DNA of 40,263 bases, taken from positions 1-40,263 of the forward strand of contig CANFLS010000025.1 in NCBI GenBank assembly GCA_947447955.1, read 5' to 3'. This DNA comes from Flavobacteriales bacterium (lineage in GTDB: Bacteria > Bacteroidota > Bacteroidia > NS11-12g > UBA955). Numbering within the stretch: position 1 is the first letter of the stretch; each line of letters opens with the position of its first letter. Position numbers and translations under genes: made by a program. Positions 26,660 through 35,926 of this stretch are shown here, one piece after another. The notes below the pieces were generated by a model. It saw nothing but the letters and a program-made list of their open reading frames with translations, was not told the origin of the DNA and made no database searches.

Positions 26660-27732
26660 TATGCAAAAGTTTGAATTACGTTAACCAAAGCTTGAACACT
26701 TTCTAGTGGCAAAGCATTGTACATTGAGGCTCTGTATCCACCAACACTTCTATGTCCTTTAATGCCACTGATTGCCGCTTCTTTACAAGCAGCTTCAAAT
26801 TTAGACTCTAGTCCTATGTGTGCTTCTTCAAATACGAAACAAGCATTCATATAACTTCTAGAATCTAAAGCGGTTGTACCTTTGAAATAAGGACTATTGT
26901 CGATTGCATTATAAAGCAGGTTTGCTTTTTCAGTATTTCTAATTTCCATACCGTTCAATCCACCCATTTCTTTTACCCATTCCAAGTTGTACTTAGATAC
27001 CAAAATTGGGAAAACCGGAGGAGTATTGTACATACTTCCACCATCTGCATGGGTTTTATAATCTAACATGGTTGGAATATGGCGATTTGCTTTTTTGTTA
27101 TAAAGATCTTTTTTAACAACAACCATAGTTACACCGGCAGGACCCATGTTTTTCTGTGCACCTGCATAAATCAAATCAAAATCCAAAGCATTGATATTTC
27201 TTGAGAAAATATCAGAACTCATGTCGCAAAACATTGGGACATCACATTTCGGAAATGATTTCATTTGGGTACCAAAAATTGTATTGTTAGAGGTACAATG
27301 GAAATAGTCTACATCGGTAGGGATTTCATATCCAGTTGGAATATAACTAAAGTTAGACTCTTCCGATGAAGCAATTACCAAAGTTTCACCATAACCTTGT
27401 GCTTGCTTGATGGCATTAGATGCCCAAGTACCAGTTTTGGTATAGGCAGCTTTTGTTCTCAAGAAGTTCATTGGAATTTGATAAAACTGAGATGATGCAC
27501 CACCACCCAAAAACAGAATATCGTATTCGTCGCTTAATCCAAGAAGGTCTTTGATTAGAGAACGCGTATCGTCCATTACTGCTTCAAATTGCTTACTTCT
27601 GTGAGAAATTTCTAAAATTGATAGGCCTGTATTTGCGAAATTTTTAATATCAGCAATACTTTTTTCTAGGGCACTTTCAGCAAGGATTGATGGTCCAGCC
27701 GAAAAATTGTGAATCTTTATCGTGTTCGACAT
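26659..27732 (-). CDS. serC: phosphoserine aminotransferase
   Basis: This 357-residue PLP enzyme transfers an amino group from glutamate to 3-phosphohydroxypyruvate to make phosphoserine, and serves the parallel step in vitamin B6 synthesis. The PLP lysine is Lys194 in AGAQKNMGPAG. Other family blocks are HNFSAGPSILAESAL at the N-terminus, EISHRSKQFE, FLGGGASSQF and the C-terminal IKGHRSVGGYRASMYNALP. It is first in the operon serC-serA-DUF1015, transcribed away from the divergent gene at 27784. Confidence 0.95.
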   Translation of the reverse strand: MSNTIKIHNFSAGPSILAESALEKSIADIKNFANTGLSILEISHRSKQFEAVMDDTRSLIKDLLGLSDEYDILFLGGGASSQFYQIPMNFLRTKAAYTKTGTWASNAIKQAQGYGETLVIASSEESNFSYIPTGYEIPTDVDYFHCTSNNTIFGTQMKSFPKCDVPMFCDMSSDIFSRNINALDFDLIYAGAQKNMGPAGVTMVVVKKDLYNKKANRHIPTMLDYKTHADGGSMYNTPPVFPILVSKYNLEWVKEMGGLNGMEIRNTEKANLLYNAIDNSPYFKGTTALDSRSYMNACFVFEEAHIGLESKFEAACKEAAISGIKGHRSVGGYRASMYNALPLESVQALVNVIQTFA

Positions 27733-27783
27733 AAAACTACTACAATTTTAAGCGTATAATTGCGGGTAAACAAATAATACAGC

Positions 27784-28341
27784 ATGAACTTAAAACAATA
27801 TTATACACTTTTCATGTGCATATGTTCAATATCATTATTTGGACAATATGAAGGATTAGACTCAACGAGAAAGCAAGTGTATGAAAAGCAATCTTTTAAA
27901 GATAGTTTTGCAGAGAAAGAGCCTTTAATTTCAGATAAAATAGCTGGTTTAGACTTTATGGTGAGTCCAATTTCTAATTCACTTTTCGTTGAAGTCAATC
28001 CATTTGTAGGAATTAACATTCGTGATCGCGTTTATTTAGCAGGTGGTGCATTCGCTTCAGTATGGTCTTATTACAATACGTATTTCACTTCAGGAATAAA
28101 CGCAACCGGAAGACTTGTTTTTAATCAAATATTCTTGCATACCGAATATCGATTGCAATACGGGCAAATTAGTAGCGAATTTATGCCAACGAAATATGGA
28201 ATGTATGGATTGCCAATTTTCGGAATTGGTTATTCAAAAGATGAAAACTCTTATATAATGGTTGGCATTGCCGTAAGCGATAAATTTGCAATTTCTAATC
28301 CTTTAGGGAAATTCGTTTATAGAATAGGATTCTATTTTTAG
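27784..28341 (+). CDS. small predicted outer-membrane beta-barrel protein
   Basis: This 185-residue protein has a signal peptide (MNLKQYYTLFMCICSISLFG, cut after Gly-Gln). After a charged linker, the rest alternates polar and hydrophobic residues with many Tyr and Gly (FVEVNPFVGINIRDRVYLAG, YRIGFYF) and ends in Phe, as outer-membrane barrels do. I do not recognise a family and propose no function. A weak -7-like element TATAATTG lies at 27755-27762. It is closed by the bidirectional terminator shared with nuoN. Confidence 0.7.
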   Translation: MNLKQYYTLFMCICSISLFGQYEGLDSTRKQVYEKQSFKDSFAEKEPLISDKIAGLDFMVSPISNSLFVEVNPFVGINIRDRVYLAGGAFASVWSYYNTYFTSGINATGRLVFNQIFLHTEYRLQYGQISSEFMPTKYGMYGLPIFGIGYSKDENSYIMVGIAVSDKFAISNPLGKFVYRIGFYF

Positions 28342-28364
28342 AATTATTAAAATCCTTATATAAT

Positions 28365-28400
28365 AAAAAAGGCTTGTTCAAAATTGAACAAGCCTTTTTT
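28365..28400. terminator. bidirectional terminator between the barrel gene and nuoN
   Basis: A perfect 16-bp stem (AAAAAAGGCTTGTTCA / TGAACAAGCCTTTTTT) with loop AAAT has an A run on the left and a T run on the right, so it can stop transcription from both sides. It lies 23 nt after the barrel gene and 18 nt after the nuoN stop. Confidence 0.92.
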
Positions 28401-28418
28401 TATGGTATTAAATTTAAT

Positions 28419-29801
28419 TTAAAAACAACGTTCAAAAAGGTATGGGAACATACCAAAAACGATAGAAGCAGCAACCATCAAATAAACCACAAAAAGTATT
28501 TTACTTGCATGTGCTTCATTCGTATTTGATTCAGCAGATTCAAACATTGGTTTGAAAGCTTTGAAATAATACATAATACTAATTGCTGAACCCAATAATG
28601 CAATACCCACGGCCAATGGAGAAACTTCAAAAGCACTGGTAAACAAATAATATTTCGCCGTAAATCCAACAGTTACAGGAATACCTGCAATAGAGAACAA
28701 TGAAATGACCATTAAAATAGTTGCTGATTGATTATTTTTCAATAAACCAGAAAACATTCCAAATCCATATTCTTTCTTAGTTGAGTATTTATCGTTAAAA
28801 TAGAATAAAACTACGGTGCTTAATGCATATGCCACAGAATACGCAAACAAAATCCACATATTTGCTTTCATTGGTGTAATCAAAAACAACAATAAATAAC
28901 CAGCATGTGCAATGCTACTATAAGCCAAAGTTCTTTTTACAGTTTTTTGAGATATCGCTGCAATGTTTCCAAAAATAATGGTACAAACAGCCAATATAAT
29001 TAACCATTTGCTATACCAAGAAGCCAATGCCTCAAATGCTTGTAAATAATTGGCAAATGCTACAAATCCAGCTATTTTAACAACAACTGCCATGAAAGTA
29101 GTTACCTTATTAGGACTTCCTTCGTATACATCTGGAGCCCAGAAATGGAATGGGAAAGCCGACACTTTAAATAGCAATCCAGTTGACATCAAAATAACAC
29201 CTACTTTTATCAATGCAGGAAACTCAGACAAATGTCCCACAATAGACATCCTTAAAGAAATCTCACTTAACGACAATGAACCTGATCCACCGTATATAAA
29301 TGCACAACCTAACAAGAATATTGCGGTTGAAAATGCACCCATTAAGAAATATTTGATTGCGGCTTCGTTACTTCTCAAATTGTGTTTATCACTTCCAGCT
29401 AATACATATAAAGGAATTGAAAGTACTTCTATCCCCAAAAACAACATAACCAAGTGATCTGCACCAATCATCATAAAGGCACCGGTCAAACTTAACATCA
29501 TTAAGCCCAATCTATCACTTCCTTTTTCTTCTACAGTAGGAAAAATAGCAATAATTGCCGCAGTAACAAATGCAAGCAAAGAAACAAACATCAAATCTCC
29601 CTTGGAGAAATCAATCATGTTTTTTGGAGCCCAATTTGATAGTCTTTCAAAATTCAAAATTGAAAGTGATTCTAACAATGACAACACTCCAGCCAAAAAC
29701 AAGACCAAAGAAGATAATGTCTTCATTCCCCCTTCAGGTTTATTTAAACCTAAGAATAGAACCAAAACAGCGCCAATAAATACTATGAGTATACCTATCA
29801 T
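28419..29801 (-). CDS. nuoN: NADH-quinone oxidoreductase subunit N
   Basis: NuoN is one of the three antiporter-like proton channels of the complex I membrane arm. The 460-residue protein is almost wholly transmembrane helices (about 14). The conserved Glu in LFLGIEVLSIPLYVLAG and the Lys in FKVSAFPFHFWAPDVYEGS mark the proton path; KVTTFMAVVVKIAGF is the second Lys block. It is last in the operon, overlapping nuoM by 4 nt (ATGA), and the bidirectional terminator follows. Confidence 0.93.
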   Translation of the reverse strand: MIGILIVFIGAVLVLFLGLNKPEGGMKTLSSLVLFLAGVLSLLESLSILNFERLSNWAPKNMIDFSKGDLMFVSLLAFVTAAIIAIFPTVEEKGSDRLGLMMLSLTGAFMMIGADHLVMLFLGIEVLSIPLYVLAGSDKHNLRSNEAAIKYFLMGAFSTAIFLLGCAFIYGGSGSLSLSEISLRMSIVGHLSEFPALIKVGVILMSTGLLFKVSAFPFHFWAPDVYEGSPNKVTTFMAVVVKIAGFVAFANYLQAFEALASWYSKWLIILAVCTIIFGNIAAISQKTVKRTLAYSSIAHAGYLLLFLITPMKANMWILFAYSVAYALSTVVLFYFNDKYSTKKEYGFGMFSGLLKNNQSATILMVISLFSIAGIPVTVGFTAKYYLFTSAFEVSPLAVGIALLGSAISIMYYFKAFKPMFESAESNTNEAHASKILFVVYLMVAASIVFGMFPYLFERCF

Positions 29802-31237
29802 GACAACACTCCTTTCGAATTTGAAATTTCTAACATAATTTTTTGAATTGACGGACTGATTTGATCAATAATCAATTGAGGACAAACTCCAATAAATATA
29901 ACCAATGCAACCAATATTAATAAAGGAATCATTTTCATTAAACCAATTTCTTTCAATGAAGCTTTACCTTCACCTAACATTGAAAACTGGTACATTCTTA
30001 ACATATAAACTGCACACAAAATGATTGTTAAACCTGCAAATACTCCAGTGATTGTATTGTAATCGAAAACGCTTTTCAATAACAATAATTCTCCTGGGAA
30101 ACCATTTGTTAAAGGAACTGCAGCAGTACCTAAAACTACAATCAGATAAAGAGCGGCAAATAGTCTATTGAATTTAGCCAATCCACCTAATTTTGATAAT
30201 TCTCTTGAACCAGCATGGGTTTCAATAATTTCAACAATGTAAAATAATGCTACAACGTTAATACCGTGTACAAACATTTGAAGGACACCACCTTGAATAC
30301 CAACGGCTGACAATGTCATAAATCCTGCTGCAATTAGTCCAACGTGAGACAAAGAACTAAACGCAATCAATCGTTTTAAATCGTTTTGCTTAATTGCAAT
30401 CACAGCTCCGTAAATTATTCCAATTACTGCAAGTAGAATTACAATAGGTTGAAAGAAAGCAATACTCTCTCCAGCCATTGGCATAAACCAACGCAACAAA
30501 CCATATAATCCCATTTTCAACATGATACCTGAAAGTAGCATCGAACCTTGAGCTGGCGCATTGGTATAGGTATTTGCTTGCCAAGAATGGAATGGGAAAA
30601 TTGGAATTTTCACTGCAAATGCGAATAAAAATCCTGCTCCAACCCAAATAGATTCTGAATAATTCAATTGTACTGACAATAACTCATCATAAGCAAATGA
30701 ATGATTTTCAGTTTTCAAATACAAATAAATCAAAGAGGCCAACATAGCCAAACTTCCGATAAATGTGTAAATAAAGAATTTGATTGTTGTTTTGAATGCA
30801 TCTTTTGAAGAATACAACAAACAGATAAAATAAATAGGAATCAAAGCCAATTCCCAGAAAATATAAAACATCAATCCATCTTTAGCCATAAATACACCAT
30901 TAAGTGCAGCTTGCATGAATAGGATCAATGGAATTAATGATTTTTGATTGTTTGTTTGGATAGAAAGAATAATAATTGGAACAAGAAGATTTGTTAATAA
31001 AATCATCAAGCCAGTTAACCCATCAATACCCAATGTAAAGTGAATACCATTTGAAAACCAAGGTACATCGTATGTATTGTGCCAAACTCCATCATTATGA
31101 ATACCATAATGCTGTTTCATGTACACCATAGCAAACAAGGATACAAAAGACAAAAGTCCCCATACCGTTTTATTTATTTTGCTACCAGTAAAAGCGGCAA
31201 GCAAAGATAAAATCAGAGGTAAAATGATAATTTCCAC
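29798..31237 (-). CDS. nuoM: NADH-quinone oxidoreductase subunit M
   Basis: This 479-residue antiporter-like membrane subunit of complex I starts at a GTG directly after the nuoL stop with no gap. The functional Glu lies in FYIFWELALIPIYFIC and the Lys in FAVKIPIFPFHSW; APAQGSMLLSGIMLKMGLYG carries the second conserved Lys. The protein consists of about 14 membrane helices. It works with NuoL and NuoN in proton pumping. Confidence 0.93.
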   Translation of the reverse strand: MEIIILPLILSLLAAFTGSKINKTVWGLLSFVSLFAMVYMKQHYGIHNDGVWHNTYDVPWFSNGIHFTLGIDGLTGLMILLTNLLVPIIILSIQTNNQKSLIPLILFMQAALNGVFMAKDGLMFYIFWELALIPIYFICLLYSSKDAFKTTIKFFIYTFIGSLAMLASLIYLYLKTENHSFAYDELLSVQLNYSESIWVGAGFLFAFAVKIPIFPFHSWQANTYTNAPAQGSMLLSGIMLKMGLYGLLRWFMPMAGESIAFFQPIVILLAVIGIIYGAVIAIKQNDLKRLIAFSSLSHVGLIAAGFMTLSAVGIQGGVLQMFVHGINVVALFYIVEIIETHAGSRELSKLGGLAKFNRLFAALYLIVVLGTAAVPLTNGFPGELLLLKSVFDYNTITGVFAGLTIILCAVYMLRMYQFSMLGEGKASLKEIGLMKMIPLLILVALVIFIGVCPQLIIDQISPSIQKIMLEISNSKGVLS

Positions 31238-33139
31238 TTAGAAAAATAAATTAAAGCCTAAAAACAATGCCAATGCAAGCACCATGAACGTCAAATAATA
31301 TTCAATATTTCCGTTTTGAATCTTTTTATTCAAACCAGAAATTGCTAATAATAATGTTGAAACACCTGCAATTAATCCACCAATTAATTTTGAATCAATC
31401 ATATTATCAACCAAAGATGATAGTAATTCTAAAGGTTTTACAAAAACCATATCGTAAAGCTCATCAACATAGAATTTGTTTGCCAATACTTTACCCGTTG
31501 AAGGAGTTAAGGCATCTTCTTCTGGTACAGCATTTTTAGAAACATATTTATTTCTGGTATACAACACTACCAATACAAATAGCAACACAACCAATCCAAC
31601 TAACATGAATTCTGTGTTGTGACTCATTTCTGCATGAGATTCTGCCATTGGCAAAATTGGAGCCAACCAATGAGAAAGTTTCATTGAAACATTGTGTCCT
31701 AAATAAGATGGCAAATTCAACAACCCACCCAATACTGACAAAACAGCCAAGATCATCAAAGGCAAAGACATTTGCCAAGGACTTTCATGCACTTTATCAA
31801 ATGAATGGTGGTGGTTTCTATATGTTCCATGAAAGGTTACAAAGAACATTCTGAACATGTATAATCCGGTAATTGTAGCACTGATTACAGATAAAACATA
31901 AACTATTTTATTGTGGTCAAATGCAGCAAGTAAAATTTCGTCTTTTGAAAAGAATCCAGATAAGAATGGGAAACCTGTAATTGCCAAAGTACCAATTAAG
32001 AAAGTGATATAAGTAATTGGCATTTTAGATTTCAAACCACCCATTTGACGAATATCTTGTTCGTGGTGCATTGCATGAATCACAGAGCCCGATCCCAAAA
32101 ACAACAACGCTTTGAAGAAAGCATGTGTAGCCAAATGGAACATCGCCGCAGTGTAGGCACCACAACCTAAGGCAACGAACATAAGTCCTAATTGACTCAC
32201 TGTACTGTATGCCAATACTTTTTTAATGTCGTTTTGCTTTAATCCTATTAAAGCTGCCATTAATGAAGTAGCCAAACCAACCCACAAAATTACATTATTT
32301 GTAATTGGCGACAAATAAAATAGAGCTTCACATCTTACAACCAAATAAACACCAGCCGTAACCATTGTTGCTGCGTGAATTAAAGCAGAAACAGGTGTAG
32401 GACCAGCCATTGCATCTGGCAACCAAGTGTAAAGTGGAATTTGAGCACTTTTACCCATGGCACCTACAAATAAGCACATGCTTATTGCTGTTAACATTGC
32501 TTGTGATGTTGATCCATCGGCCATTTTAGGCAATACAATGCTATAATCAAGTGATTGATATTGGTGGAATATTAAAAACAATCCCATCAACAATCCCAAA
32601 TCACCAATTCTATTCATGATGAATGCTTTTCTAGCAGCTTTGCCATATTCAGCATTTTTATACCAAAATCCGATTAATAGATAAGAGCACAAACCTACTC
32701 CTTCCCAACCAAAGAACAACATTAAGAAGTTTGCTCCCAAAACAAGCATCAACATGTTAAAAATGAAGAAGTTTAAATAAGCAAAGAACTTATAAAAACC
32801 TTCATCTTCATGCATATAAGCAATGGAATACAAATGAATCAACGAACCAATTCCTGTAATGATTAATGTCATCATTACAGAGAGTCTATCTAAGGTAAAT
32901 GAAAAGTCGACATTGAAGTTCTCAATATTTAAAAAGGTAAACAACTTAAAATGCAATCCTTCTGATGGAATGGCTGCATGTCTTAAGTCATTAAAAACTC
33001 CCAATGCAATTACAAAAGAAGCTAAAACAGTGAATGTACCTAGCCAACCTACGATTGATTTTGGTAAATTTTTACCAAATATTCCGTTTATTAGAAATCC
33101 TGCTAGAGGAAGTCCTAATATCAAACCAATACTATTCAT
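31238..33139 (-). CDS. nuoL: NADH-quinone oxidoreductase subunit L
   Basis: NuoL (633 aa) is the most distal proton-pumping subunit of complex I, with a long lateral helix and C-terminal anchor. The key Glu is in LMLFFGWEGVGLCSYLLIGF and the key Lys in GAMGKSAQIPLYTWLPDAM, followed by AGPTPVSALIHAATMVTAG; GLKQNDIKKVLAYSTVSQLG is the central block. It shares one base with nuoK (TAATG). Its length is near the usual 610-650. Confidence 0.95.
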   Translation of the reverse strand: MNSIGLILGLPLAGFLINGIFGKNLPKSIVGWLGTFTVLASFVIALGVFNDLRHAAIPSEGLHFKLFTFLNIENFNVDFSFTLDRLSVMMTLIITGIGSLIHLYSIAYMHEDEGFYKFFAYLNFFIFNMLMLVLGANFLMLFFGWEGVGLCSYLLIGFWYKNAEYGKAARKAFIMNRIGDLGLLMGLFLIFHQYQSLDYSIVLPKMADGSTSQAMLTAISMCLFVGAMGKSAQIPLYTWLPDAMAGPTPVSALIHAATMVTAGVYLVVRCEALFYLSPITNNVILWVGLATSLMAALIGLKQNDIKKVLAYSTVSQLGLMFVALGCGAYTAAMFHLATHAFFKALLFLGSGSVIHAMHHEQDIRQMGGLKSKMPITYITFLIGTLAITGFPFLSGFFSKDEILLAAFDHNKIVYVLSVISATITGLYMFRMFFVTFHGTYRNHHHSFDKVHESPWQMSLPLMILAVLSVLGGLLNLPSYLGHNVSMKLSHWLAPILPMAESHAEMSHNTEFMLVGLVVLLFVLVVLYTRNKYVSKNAVPEEDALTPSTGKVLANKFYVDELYDMVFVKPLELLSSLVDNMIDSKLIGGLIAGVSTLLLAISGLNKKIQNGNIEYYLTFMVLALALFLGFNLFF

Positions 33140-33465
33140 TAATCTTTTAAACTATCTAAGAAACTCACATCAGTTTTACGCGTATTGCGATAAACCATTA
33201 CCAAAATCGCCAATCCAACAGCAGCTTCAGCTGCAGCAACTACCATAATGAAAAACACAAACATTTGACCGTTTGCGTCTTTATCCCCCATATATTCAGA
33301 AAAAGCTGCAAATAATAAGTTAACAGCATTCAACATAAGTTCGATACACATTAAAAGGATAATTGCATTTCTACGAAAAAGCACGCCAAATAAACCAATA
33401 CAAAAAAGCACACAGCTTAAATAGATATAATGGCTAATTTCCAAACTTTGAAAAATATTAAGCAT
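33139..33465 (-). CDS. nuoK: NADH-quinone oxidoreductase subunit K
   Basis: NuoK is a three-helix membrane subunit of complex I. Both conserved Glu residues are present, in [16 protein letters not shown] and [13 protein letters not shown]; they belong to the central hydrophilic axis. I start at the ATG at 33465 (108 aa), which overlaps nuoJ by 8 nt; an ATG at 33474 would add three residues. The length matches the family (about 100-110). Confidence 0.92.
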   Translation of the reverse strand: MLNIFQSLEISHYIYLSCVLFCIGLFGVLFRRNAIILLMCIELMLNAVNLLFAAFSEYMGDKDANGQMFVFFIMVVAAAEAAVGLAILVMVYRNTRKTDVSFLDSLKD

Positions 33466-34012
33466 TGTTTGCATCGTTATTTAAATCCATAATTTCTTGT
33501 ACGGTAGCACCATCTCTTTTACCAAGTAAAACAGCACCAACCATAGCAGCGATAAATAAAATTCCAGAAAGTTCAAATGGAACCAAATATTCTGTCATCA
33601 ATACCCTACCCAAGTTTTTCACCAACCCTATTTCTGGTGCATTGCCCTGCATAATAGCAATACCTGTTTTTTGGAAAGAAGCAGTAATAATTACAAGTAA
33701 TAAACCCGCAGAAATTGCAGCGGCAACGCCCCATAGATTTGACTTTACTGGTTCTGAATCTTTACTTAAATTCAAAAGCATCAATACAAAAAGGAATAAT
33801 ACCATAATTGCTCCGGCGTATACCATTAAGTTTACAATTGCCAAAAATTGAGCATTTAATAAAACGTAATGCGCTGAGATACTAAAGAAAGTTAAAATAA
33901 GTGCCAAAACACTATGAACTGGATTCTTGCTTGTTACCACATATAAAGCACACAAAATGGTAATAAATGACAAAACAAGAAAAGGAATAGGCAAATTTGA
34001 AATGTTTCCCAT
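33458..34012 (-). CDS. nuoJ: NADH-quinone oxidoreductase subunit J
   Basis: NuoJ (184 aa) is a membrane-arm subunit of complex I with five predicted helices. The helix-3 region with its characteristic Gly/Tyr content reads [20 protein letters not shown], and [19 protein letters not shown] is the typical N-terminal block. It starts 3 nt after the nuoI stop and overlaps nuoK. Confidence 0.92.
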   Translation of the reverse strand: MGNISNLPIPFLVLSFITILCALYVVTSKNPVHSVLALILTFFSISAHYVLLNAQFLAIVNLMVYAGAIMVLFLFVLMLLNLSKDSEPVKSNLWGVAAAISAGLLLVIITASFQKTGIAIMQGNAPEIGLVKNLGRVLMTEYLVPFELSGILFIAAMVGAVLLGKRDGATVQEIMDLNNDANNA

Positions 34013-34015
34013 GTT

Positions 34016-34552
34016 TTAATTTTGATAATCCCACACTTGACGTTTAGAAACGTCAATTCTTTGATCTAAAGGTTCAACCAATTTGTCTTTACCAAATATG
34101 AATTCATTTCTACCAAAATTAGCATCCACAATTCTATCAGTTAAGAAAATAGCTTCTTTAGGACAAGCTTCTTCACACAAACCACAAAAAATACAACGCA
34201 ACATATCTATTTCGTATGTTGATGCGTATTTTTCCTCGCGGTATAATTTTGATTGTTCTTTGGTGCGTTCTGCTGCTACCATAGTAATTGCTTCGGCAGG
34301 ACAAGCTACTGCACAAAGACCGCAGGCAGTGCAACGTTCTCTACCCTGTTCGTCACGTTTCAAAACGTGTTGACCACGGTAAATCTTGCTCATTGGGCGT
34401 TTTACCTCTGGGTAAGATATAGTACTACTCTTCTTAAAAAAATGCTTTAGGGTAATCCACATTCCACCAAAAACTGCTGGGAGATAAATTCTCTCCCAAA
34501 AGTTCATTTTTTTATTTACAACATCTTTCGACCTCGACGTCAAACGCTCCAT
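34016..34552 (-). CDS. nuoI: NADH-quinone oxidoreductase subunit I (2x 4Fe-4S)
   Basis: NuoI (178 aa) carries clusters N6a and N6b that pass electrons to N2 and quinone. The two cluster motifs are CTACGLCAVACPAEA and CIFCGLCEEACPKEA. The N-terminal amphipathic part (LPAVFGGMWITLKHFFK) contacts the membrane arm. An alternative start at MNFWERIY would shorten it by 15 residues. It lies 10 nt after the OmpA-domain gene. nuoH and the other early nuo genes are not upstream. Confidence 0.95.
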   Translation of the reverse strand: MERLTSRSKDVVNKKMNFWERIYLPAVFGGMWITLKHFFKKSSTISYPEVKRPMSKIYRGQHVLKRDEQGRERCTACGLCAVACPAEAITMVAAERTKEQSKLYREEKYASTYEIDMLRCIFCGLCEEACPKEAIFLTDRIVDANFGRNEFIFGKDKLVEPLDQRIDVSKRQVWDYQN

Positions 34553-34562
34553 GGCTTTATAA

Positions 34563-35816
34563 TTAATCTTTTAAGTGTTTTGTTTTGATTTTGTATTTCT
34601 TACGCAATTCTGTTTTCACTTTTGTAGGCTTAACAGAACTAGTAGGCAACATTGATGAATAAGTTCCATCATTCAATTGGAAAATAAATTGAGCATCAGT
34701 TAATTTACTATATTTTGCAGTGAAAATATTTTCTTTCTTTTCTGCTTCAATAATCACCAAAGGCAAGTCAACTGTACCTTCTTGTACAATAAACATTCTA
34801 TCAATCTGATTTGTTCTATCTTTAATAATACAAGTTTTACCTTTACCTGCGCCACCTGCAACAAAAATAGTTCCTTCTTTGTCTTTGCTTGTAGGACATT
34901 TAACGGTAACGCCAATTTTGATATTTTCTTTCTTTTTATCCGATTTATCAAGAGTTACTTTTTTCTCTCTATCGCTAGAGCTTTTTAGTTTACCCGTTTT
35001 TTCATCTTTTACAAATAATCTAATTTTAGCTCTTTTGTATGCTTCGTAATCAACTTTAACTGTTGCAGTGAATGGTTTTGTTAAACAAGTGTCACCAGGA
35101 AATTTGAATTCCATTAATCCAGCCCACATTAAACCTTCGTTACCTTTTAAAGATAATGGATGACCACTTTTAATGATTTCCATGATGTCTGAAGTTTTAC
35201 GAACGCTTACACATTTGCCAGGATTGCTTTTACACATTCTAATGTAATCACATTTGTTCATTGTAACAGATATGCCAATTCCCATTGGAACCGTGGTATC
35301 TCTTACACAAGTGTCACCTTTAACTACTGGTTTAACAATTGGTTTTGGTTTTTCAATGATGGTGATTTCAACACGGCGGTTTCTTGCCTTCAAGTTTACA
35401 TCAGATTCATTCTTTTCGCGCGGTTTTGCACGACCAAAATATTTTTTCTCCATGAAATCATCTTCAATGTCATTTTCAGATAAAAAATCGAAAACTTCAT
35501 CTACACGATTTCTTGAAAGTTCCATGTTGTAATCATCATTACCAGTACTATCAGTATGTCCAGTTAAAACCAAACGATATTCTTTCATGGATTTCAAACG
35601 ATCAAGCAACACGCTTAACTTTTTAGCTTCTTCTTTTTTGATTTCAAATTTATTGTTATCAAAGTAAATTTGAACAGCAGGAGCCAATTCTTTAGGAGGC
35701 GCAACTGTTTCACTAGCTTCTGTTTTCTTTGCTGTTGTTTTAGTTGCTTGAGCCAATAATTGTGAGGTAACAATATTTAAACCAAATACCAATACCAAAT
35801 AAAATATTTTTTTCAT
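34563..35816 (-). CDS. OmpA-domain envelope protein with a novel C-terminal region
   Basis: This 417-residue protein has a signal peptide (MKKIFYLVLVFGLNIVTSQL, cut near LAQ). The OmpA/MotB peptidoglycan-binding domain lies at about residues 47-155, with LTGHTDSTGNDDYNMELSRN and RVEITII; the Asp and Arg that hold diaminopimelate are present. The remaining 260 residues are Lys-rich, include several Cys (DTCVRDT, NKCDYIRMCKSNPGKC), look beta-rich, and match no family I know. The OmpA domain is thus at the N-terminus, the reverse of the usual order with a barrel first. The gene ends 10 nt before nuoI and is probably co-transcribed with nuoI-N, although the roles seem unrelated. Confidence 0.82.
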   Translation of the reverse strand: MKKIFYLVLVFGLNIVTSQLLAQATKTTAKKTEASETVAPPKELAPAVQIYFDNNKFEIKKEEAKKLSVLLDRLKSMKEYRLVLTGHTDSTGNDDYNMELSRNRVDEVFDFLSENDIEDDFMEKKYFGRAKPREKNESDVNLKARNRRVEITIIEKPKPIVKPVVKGDTCVRDTTVPMGIGISVTMNKCDYIRMCKSNPGKCVSVRKTSDIMEIIKSGHPLSLKGNEGLMWAGLMEFKFPGDTCLTKPFTATVKVDYEAYKRAKIRLFVKDEKTGKLKSSSDREKKVTLDKSDKKKENIKIGVTVKCPTSKDKEGTIFVAGGAGKGKTCIIKDRTNQIDRMFIVQEGTVDLPLVIIEAEKKENIFTAKYSKLTDAQFIFQLNDGTYSSMLPTSSVKPTKVKTELRKKYKIKTKHLKD

Positions 35817-35841
35817 TCGTGAATTTGCTGCGAAAATAAAT

Positions 35842-35875
35842 CAAATATTGCTCTATTCCATAGATTATTATACAA
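35842..35875 (-). promoter_or_regulatory. possible promoter of the OmpA-nuoI-N operon
   Basis: Read on the minus strand, AATATTTG (7 of 8 bases of TAnnTTTG) is at 35849-35842 and a TTG is at 35875-35873, 23 nt apart. It sits 26-59 nt before the start of the OmpA-domain gene. The match is imperfect. Confidence 0.35.
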
Positions 35876-35926
35876 TATTCTCAAAAATTTTAGAAACTCA
35901 GATTTTTTGATTTAAATTGCCCTCAA

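Noticed and set aside
27755-27762. TATAATTG as a firm promoter for the gene at 27784
   Set aside because: It differs from TAnnTTTG at one base and has no -33 partner; it is mentioned only as weak support in the gene entry.
29050-29457. A 135-codon open frame opposite nuoN, and similar ones at 32859-33248 and 33465-33851
   Set aside because: They lie antisense to well-supported nuo genes, span gene boundaries or membrane-helix coding, and show no recognisable protein features.
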